Shown here: positions 48,001 through 58,949 of the stretch, piece after piece
Position numbering within the stretch: position 1 is the stretch's first letter
How the letters are laid out: every line of letters starts with the position of its first letter
DNA from: Deinandra increscens subsp. villosa
Taxonomy: Eukaryota; Streptophyta; Magnoliopsida; Asterales; Asteraceae
Assembly (NCBI GenBank): GCA_039602395.1
Contig: JBCNJP010000008.1
Location: 22,895,817 to 22,959,816 of the forward strand
Direction of reading: 5' to 3'
DNA length: 64,000 nucleotides
The notes under the pieces: model-generated
The model's database searches: none
What the model saw: the letters and a program-made list of their open reading frames with translations, nothing else
Told to the model about the DNA's origin: nothing
Translations under genes and position numbers: made by a program

Positions 48001-49111
48001 AATCTCATGCTTTATTGTTTTCACTATCTCAAGTTTTCATTATCACAAATTTTCATATTTATCATTACCACATGTTTCCATTATTTCATGTCATCAATGT
48101 TACACGCTTTCATTATCACATGACCACCTTATCACATGTTTTCAATATTGCATGTTTTATTATCACGTGTTTTCACTATCACATGCTTTACCAATCTTGC
48201 TAACCAAGACTCATACGAACTATAACCATCAATTGTATGTAATACTAGTTAACCATGCGATTGATTTTGGGTCATAGCCGTGAGGTCTTGTTGTGTTAGT
48301 AAGGAATTATATTTTTATTTTTTTTTGGATTTTGTCTAGACCTCGCCCCTCGAGAAAGGTGGACTGGGTGTGAGTCGCGACACATCTAGTTCGCCAGAAT
48401 CGAACGCGTTATCTTGTTAAAATCCGACATTGTTTTGTCAGTTACATCGATTTCATTTTTTATGGATACATTCACTTACATTAAATTCAATTAGTCAAGT
48501 TATCACTTTCAAATGGTTACATGTTAACCCCTCAACCCCTTATTCTATCCTCTACCTCTCCTTGTTTGGATATCCTAAAGTAGGGGAGATTGTGGCTTTC
48601 ACTTTACTGAACATGTTGTTTGGTCAAATTGTGCATTCTCGTCTTCGAATCATCTATGACCTTTGATTCTCGGTATGGTACTCATTCCATGTGTGTACGC
48701 CATTATCCATGTCATTGTCAAATGTATCACATTTTATATAAACTACGTCTGGATATTACGGTGTCAAGTATTCCCTTCCATGCTTTTTGTGTTGTGTGAG
48801 GGAGTCTCTCCGTAGGCAACTAGCACGCTTTTGAAGTAGCAACGATGTGGTGGGTTAGCTGCGGTACACCCTATATATAAGCATCGGTGGTGCTTTAAAA
48901 GTGGGCTAGGTGTCGGACCGAGAGTTGGCCCTGGTGTTGTGTCAAAATTAGTGTTACAAATTTATATCACAATTTCAAAGGAAACATTTACAATTAAATT
49001 TTTTTTTGTATAAGGGTACTTTTCGGTATAACATTTAATTATCCTCATTCCTGTTTCCTACAGTCTCTACTAACTGAATTTCGGGACGAAATTTCCTAAA
49101 GTAGGGGAGAC
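45030..49111 (+). other. Internal domain 2, near-identical to domain 1
   Basis: 4082 bp, collinear with 38750-42828 with scattered substitutions and small indels. The same pol vestige lies at 46879-47000 and the polypurine tract GTAGGGGAGAC at 49101-49111. No gene. Confidence 0.9.
45033..45045 (+). promoter_or_regulatory. Primer-binding site 2 of the composite element
   Basis: TGGTATCAGAGCC again, three bases after LTR b. Confidence 0.95.
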
Positions 49112-51294
49112 TGTAACATCCGTATTTTTCAAAAACCCGAAAACTCGACCCACATCAAGGTCCAAGGTTTAAGCCCAATTCTCAACACCACAAATGGTAG
49201 ATTACTCTCTTCCATATGATAGTACTCTGAAAATGGTGAACGTGGGCGAAAACCGTGCGTAAAACCGATTTATAACGAAGCGGGAATCGCGAAAACAAGT
49301 TTGGTGTTATTGTTGATTGCAAAGACGCGATTTTCCTTCTAAACTCATCCCACATCGCCCATTATACTATTTTTTCCTTCATTTCACACCTATAAATACC
49401 CTCCCCTGATCCCTAATAGCTTGCAACTCCTAGTTTGAGTATAAACAAATGGAATAACCAATTTTTGGCGGTTCCACAACTACAATACCCCTTCGGGTGT
49501 CGTGCTTAGTAGTTTTTATGCTCTCGGCGAAGAGGTGCTGCCTTTCAAGCTCGTCTCGTTTGAAAAGCTTCTTTGAAGGTAATTCTTCTTCTTTTTCTTT
49601 CTTTGTTTCCTTTCTTTCCTTCCTTTCGTTATTCGTTTATTTATCGTTTTATTAGTTTAATTAGTTTAGTTTAGGTTCTTAGTTAGGTGCTTTAGGCTCA
49701 TTTAGGTAGCCTTGCTAAGGCTCGTTCTTAGAACGCCTAGCATTGCTAAGGCTTGTCCTTTAGACGGCCTAGCTTTGTAAAGGCACGTCATTAGGACGTG
49801 TTGCCTTGCTTAGGCCGATTTAGGCTTGCTGTAGCCTTGTAGAGGCTCGTTAGGCCCAACGAGTCTAACCCATCATGTCCAATTTCATCTATATTCCTCT
49901 AATCAAAAAAATCAACGTTTTTATGCATGAACAAATTGGGGATTAAGGCTGGTTTTTCACAAATCAACAATTAAACTAATTCTCAATCATTATAATATGT
50001 AATTCAGGCTGTGAACATAAACTCATTTTTAAGGATTTCAAATACACTTAGAAATCGCACTCTGTTTAACAACATAATTAGTGATGGTACTTGAGACGCG
50101 AATGACATGTAGTAACTGGAAGGGTGAAAACACCGGTAGTTGGGGTCTCTGTCAAAGGATAAGTGTTCGCATAAATCCCATAGTCGGACTTGGGTGCTTA
50201 CCTGGGATGCCCCGATGAGAGTGTCATAACCTATTAGGCCAAAGCATGTTTAGTAACGTTTAAGGTACTATTACTCTTAAAAGTTAACATGTTTTCGAAC
50301 TTCAATTTATAACATTAAAACCCATTCCCCAAATGCATAAGAGCTTAGAATCTCATATTCCAATATTCATGTCGTCCCCTTCTATTCTTTTAGGATGAAT
50401 CTTCGGGACTAATCCTTTCACCTTCATTTTTCGCTTCGTGGACTTAACTTTTAATCCAAGTGAGTAATCCTTGCCCCTTTTCTCTTTTTCTCATTTTTGG
50501 GGTTGCAACATGTATCCTATTTCAAAGTGTTGTTTTTCAAGTTTATCATTTATCATGCGTATGTGATCTATGTGTGAATTATGTGTTATGTGACTTCTAG
50601 CATGATTTGTCAATATGTGATTTTCAAAGGCTTTCATGTTTATCAAAGGTTTTCATGTTTATCATCGGATGTCAAGTATGTCATGGTTGTCATGTCTTTC
50701 ATTTGGCATAAACATTAACGTAAGGCCTGGGGTAACAAAGGTAGATCTATCGGTTGACAACCCACTCAACTTGACCGGTTTGGCGTTGGGTGTTTGGAGC
50801 CTATTTCATTATTTCATATAGTCTAACCTGCGAGGTTAGGGAATCTATCATATGTCATTGAGGTTTGTTTATGCCTAGTCTTTCATGTTGTCATTTATTA
50901 CCAACAATTTTGGTTATGCCTAGTCTTTCATGTTGTCAATATCTTCTAGCATGTTATATTTCACTTATTCTATCATATGACACGTAACGCATGTTTTTCA
51001 AATATATGTTATGTATCAAACTTGTGGTTACTCACCAACTATTTATAGTTGACCCCCTTTATTTCATACATGTTGCAGGCTATGATGTTGATGTTTCAAG
51101 ATGCTATCACATAGGGCTTTTGGACCTAGTTTAATAAATAAATTGTATTTGTTATTAATATGTGATGTATTGTTTTATTTTTCAATGCTATCAATAAAAT
51201 TTATTATTTAACTATTGTCACTAAATTAGTTGTCATGAGCTTATGGGCAATCTAATCATGCCCCGACGTTTCCGCCGTCGGTTGGGGTGTGACA
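49112..51294 (+). repeat. LTR c of the composite element
   Basis: 2183 bp, TATAAATA at 49391-49398, ends GGGTGTGACA and is followed by AGTTT, not by a primer-binding site, so it is the terminal 3' LTR. Confidence 0.95.
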
Positions 51295-51299
51295 AGTTT
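51295..51299 (+). repeat. Right TSD AGTTT of the composite element
   Basis: Exact match to 36562-36566; the tail of element C resumes here. Confidence 0.95.
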
Positions 51300-51774
51300 A
51301 AATCTTGGCAAAATGAACACATGTATACACAGTGACTTCTCATTTCCTTCTTCACACATCTTTTCACTATCTTGATATATGCTTCAAGATGTTGTCCACT
51401 TGGTCAAGCATTAGATTTTAATGAATATCACATTTGAATACTTTCTGATTTAATGCCGAGCCTACCAAGCACATCAAACAATGATCTTATGGCTTGTTCA
51501 TCTAGTTTATCCATGAGTCGGACACGTAAGCCAATGTACCATCATTTCCCAATCATGTTGGATACAATTTCTCATTTTCCAATGTTTTTGTATTTTTCTG
51601 TTTTTCAATGTTTTTGTATTTTTCCGTTTTTCTCCCCCTTAAAATGAAAACTCTATTTGGATTTTTCATTTTAATAACTTGTAATTTAACTTAAATCAGC
51701 AGTATACTCCTCCATCAGCAACTTTTCAATCACCGATAGGTCTTCTAGAAGTACCTGATCACTGGTCAAACACG

Positions 51775-53869
51775 TCAGTTTATAAATGACCCGAAGCGAA
51801 TCGCTTCTGGTCGACCAGTGTCTTGGTTTCCTTTCGAAACCACTTTAGGTTTCCAGTTTTGTTGTTTTGGTAAATTAGCATCTGATGATCCAGTCACAGT
51901 TGATTGTGACGAACAACCTACATATGGAGAATTTTGAAAATGAGGAATAAAACTCCCTTGATTTTTGAAAAATGTAGGTTGTGGATATTCATCAAATACT
52001 CTGCCATATTCGTCAACGAATCATTGTTTGGCAGATTTACCAACATATGAAACCTTTCCTCTTCTTGATGTAGAAGCAGCAGAAATCGGACATTCTTGTG
52101 CCATATGCCCTTTTTGGCGGCAATTATAACACAAGCGATTTGTGTCACAAATGTTCATCTCCAAAATGATCACAAAAATTATCAAATACTTAAAACCGAT
52201 GATCATGAACCCATTTGGATGTCGGACTCTTTGGAGTAAAATTTGATCCTCAACAAATTCATAATAATCACCAGTTTCTTCCTTTTCCTTCAAATCATTA
52301 ACACCTTCTTTGAGACTTCCTGGTGGTGAAACTGTTTTGTTAAACATTTTCTCAAAATTTTCGTCTTTGACCAAGAAACTTGTAAAAGACTATGAATTTG
52401 TAACATTATTCAAAAGACACTCTGAATCAATTACTTCAACCTTCAATTCAGAAATCTTTTGTTGAGCTTTAGCCAATTATTTCTCTGTTGCAATCAATTT
52501 CTTTGCCACTTTATGAGTTTCATACTTTTGCAATCTCAACTCATCTAGCCCAGCAAATAATTCTTTCTTTAACTTGTCTTCATTTCGTTTCTGAATATCC
52601 AAATTTGCATTTTGCAATTTGTTCACTCTTGCTAACTCCCTCTTTTCGTCTAATAGCTTTTCCATATCAATCTGATATGACCCGATTTTAGCAGCTTGTT
52701 CATCAGATGTTTTGGTAAGTAAGTCAAGTTTAACCTTAGACTTTTCAAACAAATTATTAAAATCAGTTGCAACATCCTTAGCTTCTGCCTTCCATTTCTT
52801 CGCTTCTATGAGGAATTCAGCATTTTCTTCAGATAATTTTGTAAATTTCTGTTCAAATTCATTTTCAAGACTTTGAAATTTCAATTTTTTTTTAACAAAC
52901 TCTGCCAGGAAATTTGAAAACTTTTCTTTCTGAGATGAAAGTTCTTGAATTAGACCTTCCAACTTCGTCTGGTTACCTATCAATTCTTCTATCGTCTTTT
53001 TATTTTCATCAACCAACACCTCATTTTCCTTTATCAATCCTTGAATCTTCTTGTCTTTCTGAGAACAAAACTCACAAACAAATTCATAGCCACTATTTCC
53101 AGAACCACTTACTTCAGATTCAGAATCAGTTACTTCTACTTCGTCATCACTATGTACATTTTGAGCAACAAACACAGAGTTGGCAAAAATTAGAGACTCA
53201 TCAGGAAAGTCAGCAGAACAAGCATAACCTTCATTAGATGTTTGAGCTTTTGACTCAGAATAATAGCAGTTAAAGCGATTGGATCAGAAGTTCGTCCCCA
53301 GTTATATTGTTTACTTGAGACACCAAAGCTATTAGAGACTTTGATGAAGAAGCATTTGATTTTGAACATTCATGAGCAAAATGTCCAAAATTAGAACATT
53401 TGAAGCATTTTGCCATGGATTTATCTATGCCAACCTTGCCATACGGATTTAAACTTTGAAATCCAGTCTTCTTCTCGAATCTTTTGACTCGTTGAGCTAA
53501 CATTACAAGTTGCCAATTAATATCCATTTGTTCAAGATTATCTGGATCGATCTGATCAAAATCTTCTTCAATCAAATTAGATGTTGTCAAGCCACCATTC
53601 GGCAATCCATAATATGAAAATAATAGAGCAGAAATTAATGCCAAATGTTCATCAGGTGTTTTTTCAGAAAATGAAGTCTGACCTGAATGATTTGGAATAG
53701 TGAAGTTACACCCTCTTGATGAATTTGCAGAATGTCCTGAACCAAGACTAGTAGCAAATGCTGTTTGAGGTGGATTTGATGAATCAACACCAAAAGATTT
53801 AGATTTTGCATTAAGACTTGCAGAATTTTGACCATGATATAACTCTGGATTTTGTAATTGAGCAGTTGA
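51775..53869 (-). pseudogene. gag: Gag of element C, two zinc knuckles, 5' truncated and frameshifted
   Basis: Minus-strand pieces collinear with gag of element D. They include ALISALLFSYYGL, knuckle 1 CFKCSNFGHFAHEC (about 53400), a long coiled coil (53175-52477), SPPGSLKEGVNDLK, knuckle 2 CYNCRQKGHMAQEC (about 52110) and a C-terminal WKPKVVSKGNQDTGRPEA block ending in TGA at 51775. The end block closely parallels that of copy B, defining the natural gag terminus of the group. Frameshifts near 53270, 52480 and 52150 break it. The N-terminal capsid part is missing because element D starts at 53870. Confidence 0.8.
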
Positions 53870-54212
53870 TGTTAGAGCATATACCTATGCTATGATGTGT
53901 CTCGTGTATTGTATCTATGTGAGCGTGTCTTAATATGAGTTTTAGTGACAATATCATTGGCGCCGGACCAAATGGTACGCCCGTACCATTTGGTACGCAG
54001 CCTGTTTAGTAACTAAGTATAAATAGGTTGTGTTAGAATGATAGCTTAACACTCTGAGTCATTCTATACTTTCTGTGTGTGTTTTCTAGAGAGAGAAACT
54101 AGAGAGCTTTCATTGTATCTTCAAGTGATTCAATACAAGATCTCTTATTTACATCTGTGTTTACTATGATTGATTAATACATGCAGTAGTAAGATCGTAT
54201 CTCGGTTTTACA
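53870..54212 (+). repeat. 5' LTR of element D
   Basis: 343 bp, TGTTAGAGCATATACC...CTCGGTTTTACA. It contains a 13-bp-arm palindrome with 2-nt centre (53967-53994; arm ACCAAATGGTACG) and TATAAATA at 54018-54025. Confidence 0.92.
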
Positions 54213-54214
54213 AG

Positions 54215-54226
54215 TGGTATCAGAGC
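54215..54226 (+). promoter_or_regulatory. Primer-binding site of element D
   Basis: TGGTATCAGAGC, initiator tRNA-Met complement, two bases after the LTR. Confidence 0.92.
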
Positions 54227-54439
54227 ATTTGGTTGCTCTACTGCTGTGTTTTTTATCAATTTTCGGATTTTTAGAGAGAGAAAGTTTGGGTTTTCTTCAT
54301 TTTTCATCAAATTCTTCCAATTCCGAGTGTTTCCGAGGTGAAAAATGATTTCTGAGTGTTCCTGGAGTGATTACGCACCTTACTGAATCAAATTCCAGCT
54401 CCAAAAGTCAAAATTCGCGAAAATTCGTCGAATTCAGCG

Positions 54440-54737
54440 TGGTACGCTTCTGGTCCGCCCGAAGAACTTCTGGTCCGCCGCTGGTCCGCCAGGCAATCTT
54501 CATCGAGTTTCTGGATCGCCAAGTTTGGTCCGCTAGACAATCTTCAAAGCTGGTCCGTGGCGGTTATTCTTTGGTCCGCCGTACCATTTGGTTCGCCGTA
54601 CCAATCTGGTCCGCTGAGATATTCTGGTCCACATCTGGTCTGCTGGTGAATTTGACCCGGAAGTGGTCCGCAGGTACAAATCTGGTCCGCTGGTTAATTT
54701 GATCCGGATTTGGTCCGCTGAGAAGTTTTGGTACGCT
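54440..54737 (+). repeat. Leader word cluster TGGTCCGC of element D
   Basis: Nine exact TGGTCCGC, six one-mismatch forms (including TGGTACGC twice) and one two-mismatch form in 298 bp. All are in direct orientation and irregularly spaced, so it is not a simple tandem array. They lie between primer-binding site and gag start. Confidence 0.9.
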
Positions 54738-54945
54738 AGTAGAAAAGTGACTTTCACTAAAACTGACGTAACTTGAGAACCGTAAAGAGTTACGGGAGCT
54801 AATACCAGCCAAAACGTTCGTCTCGACGAGATCTAGACTTGTATCGGCCTAATGGCCAGTACCGTCTAGTTTTGACCCCCAAAATCCGCTTGGAAAACCT
54901 CCGTTTTTGAGTTCGAAGTTTTTGAAGTATTATTTTCGGTGAAAA

Positions 54946-57466
54946 ATGTCTGATTTTCAAGCATTTGCAGCTATGCAAAACACGGTACAAGCTATGCTCA
55001 ATTTAGATAACGGAATAGGAACAAGTCAGAAAGTTCCTAAGCTGTTAAAGTTGGAAGATTATCAAAATTGGAAGCAACGTTTTTCTGCATACATCAGCAC
55101 AAACGATATTGATCTATGGATTCCAATTCAAAAGTTGTATGTACGTCCAACTGCAGATGGAGAGTATAAAGAAATTCAAGATTTTGATAAGGATGAAAGA
55201 AAAAGTTATGAGCTTGAACAAAAAGTTTATGGTTATCTTACCATGGCTTTACCTACCGAGTTGTTGCATCAATTCAGCACTTGCAAGAAAGCTAAACAGT
55301 TGTGGGATGCTTTATCTGCTCGATGTGAAGGTAATGACCAATATAAGAAGAGTAGACGAAAAGTGTTGAACAAGGAATTTGAAAATTTTTAACATTATGA
55401 AAAAGAAAATATTTCTGCTCTTGTTTCAAGGTTTTCACATCGGATTAGTGAGATGAAAGTGGTTAAAATTGAAAAGACCGAGGAGGAATTGAAAGAGAAA
55501 TTGATGGAAGCATTACCGGAAAAGTGGGAAAACTATGTATTATTGCTTACTCATGATAAAGAATATTCTGCATTATCTTTTCATGATTTAACCGGAAAGC
55601 GTTATGCTAGAGAGATGGAAATGATGACATCAAACAAGTCAACTGCTCAATTCCAAAATCCTGAAGTGTATCATGGTCAAAATTCTGCAAGTATCAATGC
55701 AAAGTCTAAATCATTTGGTGTTGATTCATTAAATCCACCTCAAACAGCTTTTGTTGCTGGTCATGGTTCAGGAAATTCTGGAAATTCATCAAGAGGATGT
55801 AACTTCACTATTCCAAATCATTCAAGTCCGACTTCATATTCAGCAAAAACACCGGATGAGCACTTGGCATTAATCTCAGCCTTGTTATCTTCATATTATG
55901 GATTGTTGAGTTGTGGTTTGACAACATCTAATCTGTTTGAAGAAGATTTTGATCAGATTGACCCTGATAATCTTGAGCAAATGGATATCAATTGGCAATT
56001 GGCAATGTTAGCTCAAAGAGTTAAAATATTCAAAAAGAAGACAGGATTTCAAAGTTTAAATCCAGATGGCAAGGTTGGAATAGATAAATCTAAAGCAAAA
56101 TGCTTCAAATGTTCTAATTTCGGACATTTTGCTCGTGAATGTTCAAAAACAAATGCCTCTTCATCCAAGTCTCCAACAGCTTTAGTTTCTCAATTTGATA
56201 AACAATATAACTGGGGACGAACTTCTGATGATTCTTCACCCCTTGCTTTAACTGCTATTATTTCGGATAAAGGTACTTATTGTACTCCCGATTCCGATGA
56301 TGAGTCTGCAAGGACTTCCCCGTCTGCGATGATTGCTCAAATTATTCATAGTGATGATGAAGAAGAATTAACTGATTCTGATTCTGAATCTGAAATAAGT
56401 GGTTCTGGAAATAGTGGCTATGAATTGGTTTGTGAGTTTTGTTCTCAGAAAGACAAGAAGATAGAAGGATTGATAAAGGAAAGTGGGTTGTTGGTTGATG
56501 AAAATAAAAGAAAGATAGAAGAACTGGCAAATGAACAACAAAAGTTAGCAGATCTAATTCAATAATTTTCTTCTCAGAAAGAAAAATTTTCAGATCTACA
56601 AGCAGAGATTGTTGAGAAAGATTTAAATTTTCAAAATGTTACACAAGAGTTCGATCAGAAAATTACAAAGTTATCTGAGGAAAATGCTGGATTAGTAAAA
56701 AAAGTGAAGAAATGGAAAGATGAAGTTGAGGATACTGCAAAGGATTTTCAAAATCTTTTTGACAAATCCAAGTTCAGACTTGATACACTTACTCAACTTT
56801 CTGATGTCCAAGCTACTAAGATTCAATCTTATCAGACTGATATGGAAAAGTTCCTTGATGAGAAGAGGGAGTTGGTTAGAGTGAACAAGTTACAAAATGC
56901 AAATTTGGATATTCAGAAAAGAAATGAAAATAAACTCGAGAAGGAATTATTGGCTGGATAAGATGAGTTAAGATTGCAAAAGTATGAAACTAATAAAGTG
57001 GCAAAGAAGCTCATTGCAACAGAAAAAGAGTTGGCTGAAGCTCATCAAAGAATTTCCGAATTAAAGATTGAAGTCATTGATTCAAAACGTCTTTTGAACA
57101 ATGTTACTAACTCACAATCTTTTACAAGTTTTCTGGCCAAGGATGAGAATTTTGAGAGGATGTTTAACAAAACGGTGTCACCAACAGGAAGTCTCAAAGA
57201 AGGCGTTCATGATTTGAAAGACAAGGTTGCGACTGGTGATTATTCTGAATTTGTTAGTTCTAAATCTGTTGAGGGAAAGACAGAGGAAAAAGATAAGAGT
57301 ACTGAAAATTCTGAAGCTCAAAAGGGTGTGTCTGGTTCTTCGTCTACTAACAAAGAGAAATTAGCAAATTCAAAAACTGACATTGATGAAACAATTATCA
57401 ATGCTCCAAAAGATCTCAAGAAGGTTAAAGCTGAATTTTCCAGGTTGGCGAAGAATGGACATCAAT
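54946..57466 (+). pseudogene. gag: Gag of element D, one frame with three nonsense codons
   Basis: ATG at 54946 (MSDFQAFAAMQNTVQ) opens 840 codons in a single frame with TAA stops at about 55390, 56563 and 56959 and no frameshift. Comparison with elements C and E shows each is a single-codon change. The capsid-like part (LEDYQNWKQRFSAYI, LPTELLHQF, LWDALSARC) is followed by knuckle CFKCSNFGHFAREC (about 56101-56142). An acidic Ser-rich segment and a coiled coil come next (about 56440-57100), then the conserved SPTGSLKEGVHDLKDK. The second knuckle is missing because element E begins at 57467. Confidence 0.85.
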
Positions 57467-57795
57467 TGTTGATACATAGTCCTGATCGTCATGTGAAGTA
57501 TCAAATACAAGATGGATCACACAAGGATGCTGAGGTCCGAACTCAGGCCGAACCTGGATTTCGGACATGGCCGAACGTGTGGCCGAACCTCAGGTTCGGC
57601 CGGTCGTATTTCAGCACTATAAATATGTTGTCTTGTGTATAATTTAGTAGGGGTTCAGGTCATATCTTCTAAGTGTCTTTGTGTAAACTCTCTGTGGTTA
57701 ATACAAGCCAGATTTGTATTTACTCTCTGTGTTCTATTCGTTTATATTGATTTCGTTACGACTAAGTAGAAGATCCGCACGCCCACGAACTTTCA
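57467..57795 (+). repeat. 5' LTR of element E (TTCGG-word subfamily)
   Basis: 329 bp, TGTTGATACATAG...GAACTTTCA. Several CCGAAC/TTCGG words, a palindrome GGCCGAACCT-C-AGGTTCGGCC (57581-57601), and TATAAATA at 57618-57625, 17 bp downstream. Confidence 0.92.
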
Positions 57796-57797
57796 AG

Positions 57798-57809
57798 TGG
57801 TATCAGAGC
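57798..57809 (+). promoter_or_regulatory. Primer-binding site of element E
   Basis: TGGTATCAGAGC two bases after the LTR. Confidence 0.92.
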
Positions 57810-58040
57810 ATTAGGTTTGCTCTACTAGTCGGAAATCAGTGTTTTCCAGAGTTGTTCAGTTCGAATTCACGTTTTTGACTTTCAAAGCTCGTTTCTCATC
57901 TTCATTTCTCAAAATCTTCGTTCAAAACTTCATGATTTACGTCAAATATGTCTGTATTTGTTCGTTTTCAGTTGATTGAGTGTTCACAGCTCGAGAGGTG
58001 TCGATTTCAGTGAGTTTTTCCGAAATTTTTGAATTTTTCG

Positions 58041-58302
58041 CGATCGGCCGAACCTCAAGTTCGGTACGACCGCTCCGAACATCAGGTTCGGAGTAAGCTG
58101 GGTCAGTTTTCCTGATTCGGTGAGAGTTCGGAGTCCAATCGGGGAGAGTTCGGTGGATATTCTGTCTCGGAGGGAGTTCGGACTAGGATCGGAGATAGAT
58201 CGGAGTTTTTGAGTTCGGTGATACGTTCGTTTAGAGTTTGGACTTTTGTTTTAAGTTCGGAGCAGCTTCGGAGGGTATAGTAGGTTCGGACGAGGTTCGG
58301 AG
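58041..58302 (+). repeat. Leader word cluster GTTCGG of element E
   Basis: Eleven TTCGG (nine as GTTCGG, often AGTTCGGAG or AGTTCGGTG) plus several ATCGG variants in 262 bp. They are direct and irregularly spaced. One complement pair CCGAAC occurs at the left edge. Confidence 0.88.
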
Positions 58303-58327
58303 TGAACAGTAACCTGTTTTTTCAAAA

Positions 58328-58949
58328 ATGTCTGATTTTCAAGCGTTCGCTGCTATTCAAAATTCGATTCAAGCTATGATGCAAACAATGATGAATTATG
58401 ATAATGAAATCGGAACAAGTCAGAAAGTTCCCAAATTGCTAAAATTGAAAGATTATCATAGTTGGGTTAAACGGTTTGAAGCGTTTGTCGATATAAATGA
58501 CATTGATATGCGGTTAGCATTCACTGAGCAATATGTTTACCCTAAAGATGAAACTGGTGAACTTATTCTTCAAAGAAAAATGTCTTCTGAACAAAAGAAA
58601 GCTTATCAAGCTGAGAAAAAGGCGTATGGTACGTTAACGATGGCATTGCCTAAAGAGTTACTTCATCAATTTGCTGGTAATTACACATCAAAAAGTCTAT
58701 GGGATGCATTGGAAAAACGATGTGAAGGCAATGATCAATACAAGAAAAGTCGACAAAAGGTTTTAAAGAAAGAGTTTGATAGTTTTAAGCATTATCAAAA
58801 TGAAACGATTCCCAATCTGATTGCAAGATTTGCTCATCTGATGAGTGAAATGCGTTTGGTGAATCTTACTAAAGAAGAGGTTGATATGAAAGAAAAGATC
58901 TTGGAAGCATTGCCTGAAAAATGGGAGAATTATGTGATGATGATTACTC
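58328..58949 (+). CDS. gag: Gag N-terminal part of element E (open, truncated by insertion)
   Basis: ATG at 58328 (MSDFQAFAAIQNSIQ) opens 207 codons without a stop, up to the LTR of element F. The capsid-like blocks DYHSWVKRFEAFVDINDID, MALPKELLHQFAGNYTSKSLWDALEKRCEGNDQYKKSRQKVLKKEFDSF (read in pieces) and NLIARFAHLMSEMRLVNL match copy B closely. Being stop-free it is younger than the gag of D and B. The missing remainder should lie right of the window. Confidence 0.85.

Larger units (their letters stand above)
36567..51294 (+). mobile_element. Composite non-autonomous chromovirus: LTR-INT-LTR-INT-LTR
   Basis: Three LTRs (36567-38749, 42829-45029, 49112-51294) alternate with two near-identical internal domains (38750-42828, 45030-49111), all in the same orientation. 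One 5-bp TSD encloses the whole 14.7 kb. The internal domains have no gag-pol; only a pre-RT remnant remains. It is a LARD-like derivative of a Tekay-type element that became tandem after or during insertion. Each LTR carries private substitutions at a low level, so the structure is not an assembly collapse of identical sequence. Confidence 0.93.
35096..53869 (-). mobile_element. Gag-only copia-like element, copy C (minus strand), split by a composite chromovirus and cut by copy D
   Basis: On the minus strand: gag (53869-51775), a non-coding tail (51774-51295, then 36566-35478 after the insertion), a polypurine tract and the 3' LTR (35464-35096). The tail matches copy B across the insertion point, so the pre-insertion sequence is known. 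No pol sequence is found. The 5' part of gag and the 5' LTR are displaced by element D at 53870 and should lie right of the window. Confidence 0.8.
53870..57466 (+). mobile_element. Gag-only copia-like element D, 5' half, inserted in gag of element C
   Basis: 5' LTR, primer-binding site, leader and most of gag are present in order. At 57467 the gag is cut by the LTR of element E. The LTR and gag are of the same subfamily as element C, in opposite orientation. The five bases left of the LTR are GTTGA; the matching copy and the 3' half should lie right of 64000. Confidence 0.85.
57467..58949 (+). mobile_element. Gag-only copia-like element E, 5' part, inserted in gag of element D
   Basis: 5' LTR, primer-binding site, leader and the first third of gag. 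The LTR and gag are of the copy B subfamily. It is cut at 58950 by the LTR of element F. Left flank is TCAAT. Confidence 0.85.
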
